In this document: one piece after another, positions 34,875 to 44,899 of the stretch
How positions within the stretch are numbered: position 1 is the stretch's first letter
Layout of the letters: each line of letters begins with the position of its first letter
Assembly: GCF_947623445.1 (NCBI RefSeq)
Contig: NC_135246.1
Span: 4,323,856 to 4,387,855 of the forward strand
DNA length: 64,000 bases
DNA from: Clavelina lepadiformis
Taxonomy: Eukaryota; Chordata; Ascidiacea; Aplousobranchia; Clavelinidae
Direction of reading: 5' to 3'
The notes under the pieces: model-generated
Databases searched by the model: none
Told to the model about the DNA's origin: nothing
What the model saw: the letters and a program-made list of their open reading frames with translations, nothing else
Translations under genes and position numbers: made by a program

Positions 34875-35963
34875 GGTACTACGACACCTTATCGAAAGAC
34901 ACTTTATCGAAAGACACTTTATCGAACGACACCTGATCGAAACGACAGCTGATCGAAAGACACTTTATCGAACGACAGTTAATCGAGCCGACAGTTGATC
35001 GAACGACACTTTATCGAAACGACAGCTGATCGAACGACACTTTATCGAACCGACAGTTAATCAAAACGACAGTTGATCGAACGACACTTTATCGAACCGA
35101 CAGTTCAAGCAAGATTTTTGCGTGTTTCTCAAACATTGAAACAATGAGCCATTGTGATGTGCGGTCTTTGTAATGGTGTGCATTAATGAATTGTGATGTA
35201 TATATCATAAAGTTGACGATTTATATTTTATATCTATATTTTATATTTGTATCATAAAGTGTTCGATTTCGCATGGCGGCCGGCCCGCCCACATATTAAT
35301 AAGATATCACAAGAATACGCACGAGAATTACTAAGTACGAGAGTAACCTAGAAACCTATGCGTCGTAGACTGATGAGATTATTACAGGTTAGTAGAAACA
35401 TCATCTGGCTTCCTGTATACATCATAATTGTAAAACTAAAGAAAGTGAATTTAGTGTAAATTAGGTATTTCTAAAAGTGACACATTTTTATAAATTCTTC
35501 TTGTTACGCCGCGCCCCCGCTGTGAAAAGAGAACGAAAAAGAATAGTTAGTCAAGTTATTGGTGCGTAAATGAGTAATACGTTTCAATGCGGAGAGAGAG
35601 CAAAATTATATAAATATCACAATATCTCAAAAATTACAAAATCCAACTTTATCAAACAAACATGGACAGATAGCTGAACATCACAATGACCCATTGTTTC
35701 AATGTTTGAGAAACACGCAAAAATCTTGCTTGAACTGTCGGTTCGATAAAGTGTCGTTCGATCAACTGTCGTTTTGATTAACTGTCGGTTCGATAAAGTG
35801 TCGTTTGATCAACTTTCGGTTCGATAAAGTGTCGTTCGATCAACTGTCGTTTCGATCAGGTGTCGTTTCGATCAGGTGTCGTTCGATTAAGTGTCTTTCG
35901 ATAAAGTGTCGTTCGATTAAGTGTCGTTCGATAAAGTGTCTTTCGATAAGGTGTCGCGTCACG
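34875..35963. mobile_element. Foldback-like transposon, copy A, with 9-bp target duplication
   Basis: A 1,089-bp element with long inverted arms. Each arm begins with about 220 bp of short tandem units of 14-16 bp (GACACTTTATCGAAC and variants such as GACAGTTGATCGAAAC), then a shared TTCAAGCAAGATTTTTGCGT block through ACATTGAAACAATG. The outermost bases differ slightly: GGTACTACGACACC on the left and, reverse-complemented, CGTGACGCGACACC on the right. TGTCCTTTG flanks both sides (34866-34874 and 35964-35972). The middle, about 500 bp, has no long frame. Long subrepeat-built arms with 9-bp duplications are hallmarks of Drosophila FB elements, which depend on a Mutator-type transposase. The element split the Gypsy-like fossil. 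Confidence 0.85.
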
Positions 35964-35972
35964 TGTCCTTTG

Positions 35973-36555
35973 TAGTGTGACGATGATGGGGCTTTTGACT
36001 CCGTTGCTTATGCTATCTCTTCTTGTTTCTTTAAGTAGGTACAACGTTCATAAAGTCCGAATTGTATTTCCAATGTAGTTGCGTTTAAATTACATCAGCA
36101 GCAAAGTCATATACCATTTGGAATCCGAATAGAGCTAACGACATGAATTTAATGATGACAAGGGGATTAAAGAGAAAGGGGCGAGTTGAACTAAGACTCA
36201 GTTTTTATATCGCTATATTCAGCAAATCAGAGAAAAAAACGTTATACATTCGAGATAGGTATTCAACAGTGTTTCATTGTAACGACTAAAAATCCAACAT
36301 ATTCTACGTCACCGAGATTCTTTACCGCAAGTACCATCTAACCACGTACACCCTGAATATATGACGCCACTTACAGCACTAGAAAACTGGGTAAAGTAAG
36401 TTATATGTCGGCTTAGGAATTAAATGTTTGAATGACATGATTAACCAAAGACAGTAGTACTTTCTTGATAATATAAACATTCCTAGCTAGAGAGCACACA
36501 ATAGCTAATTAAAACGTCAATTACATGAATTATTACAATTTACTATTACAATCGC
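35973..36555. other. Unassigned insert-like DNA inside the old fossil
   Basis: Sequence between the foldback element and the next recognisable pol remains. It shows no similarity that I can name. It may be a further insertion or decayed element sequence. Confidence 0.3.
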
Positions 36556-37804
36556 CATACTAACATGGACGATATCATCGTGTTTGGCTCTACAGAAAAG
36601 CAGCACGACGAACGAGTAGTGAGTGTTCTTAAGAAATTAATGGTTGCTTGAGTTACTCTTACTGATAAATGTGAATTTTCAAAGCCTTCATTAAAGTACG
36701 TTGGACACATAATTATAATCGACGACAACGGCATCAGTGCAGATCCAAAGAAAAATTGTTTCAGCCATTTTGAATATGCTAAGTCCGCAAGATGTCAGCA
36801 GTGTATGCAGGTTGTTGGGAATGGCCAGACAACTTTCTAAATTTATTCCAGGCCTGGTCGACATTACTTTGCCATTGCAAGAACTACTTAAGAAGTATTC
36901 TAAATTTCAGTGGGGCAAGACGCATCCAACTGCTCTTGATCTTTTTAAAATGCGCTCAACAAACTCTCTAATTCTTGCTCATGATAACTCAAATAACGAA
37001 ATTGTTTTGTCAGTAGTCTGATGGTCTTGGTGCCGTTTTATTGCAAAGAATTGAGAGTGTGCAACATCCTGTCGCATTTGCTTCTAGGTCGTTGAACATC
37101 ACAGAGCGAAAGTATGCTCAGATATACAAAGAAGGCCTAGTAACAACGTGAGCATGTAAAAAGTTTAAAGATTACCTTCTAGGTTTGTGGTTTATTGTTC
37201 ACACTAACCACAAGCCCTTGGTGAATTTTTGGCAAAAAAACACCGGATGAACTTTCTCCTTGTCTCCAAAGTTTCGTATGCGGCTTTTATGATATTCTTT
37301 TGACATTGTAAACGTTGCAGGAAAAAAAGCTGGTCAAAGCAGAAACCTCGTCAAGATCGCCTGAAAGTAATTCGACAACAAAATCTGATCAAGAACTACA
37401 TGATGAAGTGGGAAGTTTCGTTAACGCGATAATGAAATCGTTTCCAGCATCAGACCAAAGACTGGAAGAAATCCAAAGAGATTCGAAACGATGATATTTG
37501 GTCTAAGCTTATTAAATATTGTGAATCAGGATGGCGTCAGCAAGCAGATTCGAACATGAGGGCATTTTCTCGCGAATCGCCAAACATATTTTTTCAGTGC
37601 GGCTTAATGCTAAAGGGAACGTGTCTTGTTATACCTTCCACTTTGCGACGAGACATAGAAACGTAGGTAAAGAATTAAATACTTTAATTGTGCCCACAAC
37701 CGCAGGCAAACAACGGAACCAATGATACCCAGCAATCTACCAGCTTACCCTTGGAAAAACGTTGGTTGCAATTTGCAATCATCATGCACAATATAATAGA
37801 TTCA

Positions 37805-38250
37805 ACCGTAATTTTGAGCGATTCTGTTAAGAAATCGAGCCGTGATCTGGCTGGGTACAACCGTATGGTATAAACTCCATGCGGTTGTGGGCTATTTAAG
37901 CCATGGTCAAGGTCGATTTCATTATGTTATGTCCGTTATACACACAAAGAAGTAATTGAGTGCAATGATAGTGTTGTGCGATACAATAAGTATGATCTAT
38001 TCTAGCAAAATGTTTTGAAACGTTTTGGTTATAACTTTTTATACGAAACTGGAAGCTACGCGCATTTTAAAAAGCAGTGACAGCAGTAGTGACGACTCTC
38101 AACAAGCGCAGTTAATTAAGTTTTGTTTTGATCACATTTGTTCCCCGCGTCTTGCAATAATGCCGCCAGCTTCCCTTGACTTTGCTAATTGTTGAATTTT
38201 TGCCGTTTTCCTGATACATATATTTAGCTATGCCAGGTCGGCAGCGGCTT
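37805..38250. other. Non-coding, no feature recognised
   Basis: No gene, repeat end or RNA recognised between the pol fossil and the large inverted repeat. Confidence 0.3.
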
Positions 38251-38254
38251 GGGC

Positions 38255-39295
38255 TATAAAAGCTCGCGCTTTCATCAGTGACCAAAGAAAGAAAGAAAGA
38301 GAGATTCCTGACCAAACCTCTGTCGGACTCGGTGAAAACGAACTCATGTAAAACTTGTAGAACGGCAGTTTTCAAGATACGACTATCTGCGTTTTACATG
38401 TCTAACATTTTAACTCTCATCGCTTTCACGTTATATTAGCTCGCACTTCTACCAGCGACGAGAGTTAGCTGACTGAATTACCGAAAGTTGTCTAAGCTAA
38501 GCATTGGTGATTGCAACTCGGTAGACATCTTATAATCTTGGTTCTTGGATATTCGTAATATTGAGAAAGTGTACAGCTAATTGACTCTCTAAGTCACAAA
38601 TCAGTAACTACCTGACGTCATCAATTGCAAGGCTCTACTCAAAAACAGCAAACTGCTGATGGTGACGCCACGAAAACATTTTAACACATACCCAGTTAAA
38701 ACTACTATGCATGCGACCTCGAAGTTTTTAACACGCCATTTGCTAGGGTAATTCCCAAACTTAAAAACAACACTCAATCCTAGCCGCTGATTAGTTCAAC
38801 AAACTTTTTTAAACCATTACGTCAACGTCTCAACATTATCCTGGAAATCGCGATATTCAACATCGGTTCGGTTCCTTAAAAGTTAAAAAAACGCTTTTGT
38901 CATACTCATTTGTCGTTCTTTTGTAAGCTTCACGCAACTAAAAGGCTTAATGTATTATTTGTCATTGGCCCATTGATGTGAAGATACCTTTTTGACTTGT
39001 GAGGGTATCTTAACTTAATTTATCTGTTGACTTGTCTGACTCTATTGTTGCGTGCGGTTAGGATACTTTAACGCTGTGGCTGTTAGTTGGCTACAGGTTG
39101 CAACGAATATGCTTACAAGTGAAGGCGTATATTTGAAATTTTGTACACGTTTTAACGCAAGACTATTAAGTGAGTCGAATCTTGAAAACTGCCGTTCTAC
39201 AAGAGTTCATTTTCACCGAGTCCGACAGAGATTCGGTAAGCGATCTCGTTCTGTCTTTGTCTGTCTAATCACTGATAAAAGCGCGAGCTTTTATA
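38255..39295. repeat. Large inverted repeat, arms about 125 bp, loop about 790 bp
   Basis: The left arm (38255-38384) and right arm (39172-39295) are inverted copies sharing CTTGAAAACTGCCGTTCTAC, CACCGAGTCCGACAGAG and GCGCGAGCTTTTATA. Differences are scattered and the left arm has an AAAG microsatellite. The loop has no coding frame of note; it contains a diverged segment shared with 9335-9430. This may be a transposon with long terminal inverted repeats, but outer ends and a duplication are not defined. Confidence 0.55.
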
Positions 39296-39299
39296 ATGT

Positions 39300-40340
39300 G
39301 TAGATGGGGAGTTGAAATGTGCGACGTGGTAAACAACAGTTGCATGATGGGGAGTTGAAATAAGCTTTTTCCTAAAAGCTCTATTCATAAATGTCAATCT
39401 GTTGGAAAACGCATTGCAAGATATGGTGCAATGTTATTAACTTATTATAAAAAGACATCCAAGCCGCTGCAGTCGCCTAAGATGGTGGGAAGCGAAAAGT
39501 ATAGTGCTACCCTCGTTGTAGACTGGTCAAAGAAAAAACTACGCCAAGCGGGAAATCCCTGAGGGCTCAAATCGTGCAAGATGTAAATTACAGTGGTGGT
39601 ACAAACATGGGCGTTTAGCACGGCCACCAAACCTAAATATTGTCCTTAATGGTCCGGTAGATTAGCTACAAGAGCTAAATTAGTTACTTAACTATATTTT
39701 TCTATTTAGATTTGTCCGTAACTCCGTACGCGTGCTACCACTTTGCTTCTATTGTAGTTTGTAATCTCGATTATACTTACAGCAGTTTTATGAAACTACT
39801 GTAAGTACTTCTTGATATTGAACAATTCATAATCATGCAATTGTTGTTGGATTGTTAATAATAATTGAATTTATTGTCAACAAATTCTCAATAACAATAA
39901 TTGCAAGTATGATTTCATAGCACATACGAACAAACAAATATGATTTTTATGACTTACTCAACTTGAAATTAACAGAGAAATGTGGATTAGGGGAGTCATA
40001 AGTTAAAGACATTTATCACTTTGGTACATAGGCTTTGGTAAGATCTGTTGCGTGTTGGAGGTCAACGAGGTTTGCTTGTAGGCTGCCCGTACCGGGCTGT
40101 TACTGTTAGCCTATGTGAGCTCGCCTTCCATCATAGGCTACCGTACTTGGAAAGTTAGACTAGAAAATTGCGAAGTGAGTGACTAAGGCTGGGATGGTTC
40201 AACTTTTTTATCTGATGGCGGTATAGGCCTCATTTAGTCTGATAGTGTGAAGATTGCTCAATTGTATGCCGGATCTACAATTTAGGCTATGATTAAATTT
40301 GCGCGGCATATTGGGTTTAGGCTAGCTACTAACTGCAGAA
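39300..40340. other. Non-coding, no feature recognised
   Basis: No supportable gene. Includes AT-rich stretches with small hairpins such as the one around 39,775-39,810 (TTACAGCAGTTTTATGAAAC / TACTGTAAGTA). Confidence 0.3.
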
Positions 40341-40345
40341 GAATT

Positions 40346-40447
40346 GGGTCTAGTATACAAGTGCACAACCAGATGATGTCAAAATTTGAGTAGCTGGGGT
40401 CAAGTATACAAAGGCATCCTGTGGTTATGCAGTGGTACATTAGACCT
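40346..40447 (-). mobile_element. M105 hairpin MITE, copy 2
   Basis: Aligns over its whole length with the reverse complement of 20988-21092: GGGTCTAGTATACAAGTGCA, TTTGAGTAGC, GTATACAAAGGCATCCTGTG, ending TTAGACCT. Flanking duplication is not clear, so the insertion is probably older than copy 1. Confidence 0.7.
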
Positions 40448-40449
40448 GA

Positions 40450-41640
40450 AAAGAGTATATGGCTTATATCCTGAAATTCTCAAGTTTTCTCTCAAATGTT
40501 TCCACTTTTTATATGTCAAATCTAAGCAGTGTATAACAATCTTATATGATTATGTTTTTATACTGTTTGAGCATAATTGTAGGAGTTACTTTGGCAATAG
40601 ACCCTTTCCGAGTTACTATCTGGGTCGCAAAATTTTTTCACTCGCCGATACTTAACAATGGAAAATATCAACCAACTTTGATTCTTTTTTAAATTACAAG
40701 CGTTCTGACCCGGACTGCAGAGTATGGCAGTTGTCGCCGACAGGTCGGGTGTGCACTTAGACTTGTGGCCCAAGACTGCCTGGTGTTTGTGTAGGCAAGG
40801 TGCGGCACTATACGATAGAAATCGGGGGAAAATCAGTGTTTCTCGTTTTTTTTTTTTTAGTGGTATCGGTTTTAAATACTGATTTTGCAGCAAAAATCAG
40901 AGCAAAAGTTAGTGTCTCCTTTTTTTGGGGACACCAGTTTGCCCTGGTGTGCAATGCCCTTTTAGGAAAAAATCTCCGGTGTGCTCTCGCTATCCTCTGC
41001 AGTCTGGGTTCTGGCCATCGGATTGTAAAGATTTCATTCAGGTGAGCCACATATGAATTCCTTTATAAATGCGATAAAAAAAATTTTGAAAATATTTTGC
41101 CCTAGTTTTTATTTTACAGCGGTTTGAATCGTACGCACTGGGCTAGTTTGATGCGAAGTTATGTTACGTGGTCAGCGTAGTATGCAAAGTAGAATGCGTA
41201 AGAGTTTCTGTGGTATCTTTGGGGCGTTTAAATGTAATTAATTCAGTTTGTATTTAGTTTTAGTTGTTTATTTAAAGCTTTGCTTGACATGCACAACAAA
41301 ATTACCTTGTGTATCACGTTTGTGTCATGTTACAATTAGATTCTTTAACAGCAACTGTTGATTGCCTTTTCTTATCTAAAGCAACTGAAATAGACAAAAA
41401 CCAACCGTTTTATCTGATAGCCTTGATTCCTTGAACTGTAGAAAAGTCCTCTAATCTGCTGATTCAAGTGTTGTATGGAGTAGGGCTAGGCATACAACCT
41501 TCAAACTCAGCAATTACAAAATTATAGTTTTTAAGAGAAACAATTGTATATAAATTTGCATTCAGACTTTCCTCTTCCATTTTTCTCATTCAACACTAAC
41601 CTGCGGAAGAACGGAAGTGCCAAAGTAATGTCACTAATCT
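40450..41640. other. Non-coding, no feature recognised
   Basis: Short frames on both strands near 40,800-41,050 overlap a T-rich tract and have no family resemblance. Nothing further can be supported. Confidence 0.3.
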
Positions 41641-41647
41641 GCAAAAG

Positions 41648-43133
41648 TTATTTAAGTACATCAAACAAAAGTTGTAAATTGTTACTTTTTCGGTGGGTAT
41701 CTTCATACTGTTTAATTTCTGAGCTAATGTTGAAAGGCTGTAACGGTTTCTTGTATACTTTTAATTTTTTCAGTTCGTTTATGTACTCGGACATCAGGTC
41801 ACCATTGTGCAGTTGGTGAGCAATTTCTGTTTGTAACCCATCCTCACCATCTGCTGCTGGGAATCCATATTCTGCTTCACAATTTCCAGCTTTGTTAGGA
41901 AAAAGCCTCAAAAATACTTCTTCAGCAAAAGTTTTGAAAGGTCTAAGAGGCGCTATTGGCAGTGTATTTGAAGAGTCACTTCTGTCTACTTGTTCTTGAT
42001 TGGTCAAGTACCTTAACAATGAAACAACTTACTTGTTCCTTACTGAGACCTAGCGGTTAATGAGAGGCTTCTTTATGCAAACAGCAATAGGATTGCCTTG
42101 ATTATGATTACCAGTTCACTTATGCCGACCTTCATGAGCATGTCAGCTTCGAGAAAAGTGGAATCTTCAGAGGAGGCAAGTTTCAAAACGATTTGGAGAG
42201 GGTGAAGACATTTAGCTAGGTTACTTAAAATAACCCATTTGTTCTCAAAGACATCTTCAGTTGAGGCTATTTACTCTATTTAAAGCTTTAGAAATGCAGT
42301 TTTTGAGTTATAAAAAGCATTCAATCATCGCTAAAGGACTGCTCCAACAAGTCTTGCAGTGTAGTATGAGATGTAATTCTTATTGAAATCATCATTCTTA
42401 AGTGGAGATTTTTGAAACATTCAGCAAATTCTTCTGACTTTTGCACTGACTTTTGAATATCGTTCCGTAATTTGAGGTGTCTCATTTGTTTCATGAGCAC
42501 TTTCAAACATGCTACTATTTTTCCTGGTTTTCTTCAGTTCACATTCTTCAGAGCTTTGATCTCACATTATTATGACCTTTACCATAAACACAGAAATATC
42601 AGTCATACATCCAACAATATGGAGACTGAACTCTAAGCTACACTCTTCCAATTTTTTGCCTAACGTTTCTGTTATCCTCGAATAGTTTTAGAGAACGATA
42701 AATTCTTTTCATTTCGAGTGACCAATGTTGCCTTGCATTGTGAACAATGATATTCATGTATCTTATACTTTGGAAAGAATTATGGCATAACTAAGTACCA
42801 TGTTTTTAACACCTTCATGTGATGTTGGGTGAGGCGTGTCATATCTTGTCTTCTGTAAACTCACTTTTCACAATACAGTGGAAATTTAATCCATCAATAC
42901 TAGCAAGTCTGGAAATTTCTTGCAATCGATTTTGTAGCAAAAAATTCACTTAACACTTTTTGCTTCTTGAATAATTTGGATTCTTCAAGAGACAGGTCTT
43001 CAGAGGTATCAACGCCATGAACTTTTTTAATGTGAGCATTCAATGAGGATGTAGAACCCCCAATGCATTCTAGTGCCTTGTCACATTTCTTGCATTTAAC
43101 AGTTTCTTTAGTTTGATGTACAAAGTGTTCCCA
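41648..43133 (-). pseudogene. BED-finger hAT transposase remnant
   Basis: At 43133 the minus strand reads WEHFVHQTKETVKCKKCDKA, followed by LNAHIKKVHG: a BED-type zinc finger with a C-x2-C and H-x4-H pattern, as found at the start of many hAT transposases. It runs open to a stop near 42900. Just beyond, SIDGLNFHCIVKSEF resembles the next conserved part of such transposases but in another frame. Two later frames (42506-42321 and 42019-41648) continue in the same direction. Several stops and frame changes make it non-functional. No terminal inverted repeats were found. A domesticated ZBED-type host gene is unlikely given the damage. Confidence 0.6.
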
Positions 43134-43139
43134 TACTTA

Positions 43140-43590
43140 AGATCGAAGATCGTTGATATTGTGAAAGAAAATTAATGGATCCGTTATATACGAGGTATTT
43201 AGATTATGTCTCAAAGGGACTGTAGAAGTTATGATTATCGAACATGTTTATGGAACATGAGCCGAATTATTGTAAGCCCAGCACTTTAAACACTCTGTTA
43301 ATTATAAAATTGTCGGCTCGATAACTGTGCTTTGAATCCTATGCCAATATTGAGTTCACTGTTTAATAGCAACGCGTTTTACCATAGCAGATCTTTTTTG
43401 TGATCAACAGAACAACAAAAAACAAAGCTTCGCAAAAATTTATAGAATCCCTGAGGATTTTTTGTATCCATTTTTCACTCTTGAACATCTAAATTTCATT
43501 TTGCTTAAAAATCAGCTTTTTCTGAGATTGTTGAGTTTGATGCGGTGGAACTAAAAAGTAACGTACAGAGAGAGTACTAATACTAGCCTA
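43140..43590. other. Non-coding, no feature recognised
   Basis: Sequence between the hAT remnant and the second foldback-like element. No gene recognised. Confidence 0.3.
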
Positions 43591-43594
43591 AAAG

Positions 43595-44884
43595 CGTGAC
43601 GCGACACCTTATCGAAAGACACTTTATCGAACGACACTTAATCGAACGACACTTTATCGAAAGACACTTAATCGAACGACACCTGATCGAAACGACACCT
43701 GATCGAAACGACAGTTGATCGAACGACACTTTATCGAACCGAAAGTTGATCAAACGACACTTTATCGAACCGACAGTTAATCAAAACGACAGTTGATCGA
43801 ACGACACTTTATCGAACCGACAGTTCAAGCAAGATTTTTGCGTGTTTCTCAAACATTGAAACAATGGGTCATTGTGATGTTCAGCTATCTGTCCATGTTT
43901 GTTTGATAAAGTTGGATTTTGTAATTTTTGAGATATTGTGATATTTATATAATTTTGCTCTCTCTCCGCATTGAAACGTATTACTCATTTACGCACCAAT
44001 AACTTGACTAACTATTCTTTTTCGTTCTCTTTTCACAGCGGGGGCGCGGTGTAACAAGAAGAATTTATAGAAATGTGTCACTTTTAGAAATACCTAATTT
44101 ACACTAAATTCACTTTCTTTAGTTTTACAATTATGATGTATACAGGAAGCCAGATGATGTTTCTACTAACCTGTAATAATCTCGCCAGTCTACGACGCAT
44201 AGGTTTCTAGTAATTAACGATTGCAAATGTGTGTGCGGGGTTGGCCACATCGAAGCCATTTATTTTGCGCTGTCGGTCAAGCTGGGATAAAGACCACTTT
44301 CAAGAAGCTACTTTGTGTAAAAGTCAGGCAGCGACATGCCCCTTGCTATAAAATTTTGCCTTCAATTCCTTACTCTTTGTATCTATAATGACTAGTCTAG
44401 TCTACTGTACAGACAATCTCGTACTTAGTAATTCTCGTGCGTATTCTTGTGATATCTTATTAATATGTGGGCGGGCCGGCCGCCATGCGAAATCGAACAC
44501 TTTATGATACAAATATAAAATATAGATATAAAATATAAATCGTCAACTTTATGATATATACATCACAATTCATTAATGCACACCATTACAAAGACCGCAC
44601 ATCACAATGGCTCATTGTTTCAATGTTTGAGAAACACGCAAAAATCTTGCTTGAACTGTCGGTTCGATAAAGTGTCGTTCGATCAACTGTCGTTTTGATT
44701 AACTGTCGGTTCGATAAAGTGTCGTTCGATAAGCTGTCGTTTCGATAAAGTGTCGTTCGATCAACTGTCGGCTCGATTAACTGTCGTTCGATAAAGTGTC
44801 TTTCGATCAGCTGTCGTTTCGATCAGGTGTCGTTCGATAAAGTGTCTTTCGATAAAGTGTCTTTCGATAAGGTGTCGTAGTACC
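43595..44884. mobile_element. Foldback-like transposon, copy B, with 9-bp target duplication
   Basis: A 1,290-bp copy of the element at 34875-35963, in opposite orientation. Ends are CGTGACGCGACACC and GGTGTCGTAGTACC, and GCCTAAAAG flanks both sides exactly (43586-43594 and 44885-44893). The arms consist of the same GACACTTTATCGAAC-type units and the same inner TTCAAGCAAGATTTTTGCGT block. It carries about 200 bp (around 44,212-44,430) that copy A lacks; the shared flanks of that segment suggest a deletion in A or an insertion in B. Near the right arm is a GC-rich GGGCGGGCCGGCCGCC spot also present in A. No coding frame of note. Confidence 0.87.
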
Positions 44885-44899
44885 GCCTAAAAGATGTCA

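Larger units (their letters stand above)
34060..37800 (+). mobile_element. Old Ty3/Gypsy-like retrotransposon fossil
   Basis: Scattered plus-strand remains in the order expected of an LTR retrotransposon: a gag-like segment near 34,070-34,490, reverse transcriptase remains near 34,540-34,870 and from about 36,560, RNase H to about 37,330, and a scrap of integrase to about 37,780. Family Ty3/Gypsy. It is thoroughly broken, with many interruptions, and no LTRs were identified. It looks clearly older than the fragment at 3.8-5.3 kb. A foldback-like element is inserted in it at 34875-35963, and the 600 bp after that element also do not resemble pol. Confidence 0.75.

Noticed and set aside
43595-44884. 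Arms of the foldback-like element as LTRs
   Set aside because: The arms are inverted, not direct, and the flanking duplication is 9 bp rather than 4-6 bp.
43595-44884. Short spaced GACACTTTATCGAAC units as a CRISPR array
   Set aside because: Units are directly abutting and variable with no unique spacers, and the genome is eukaryotic.
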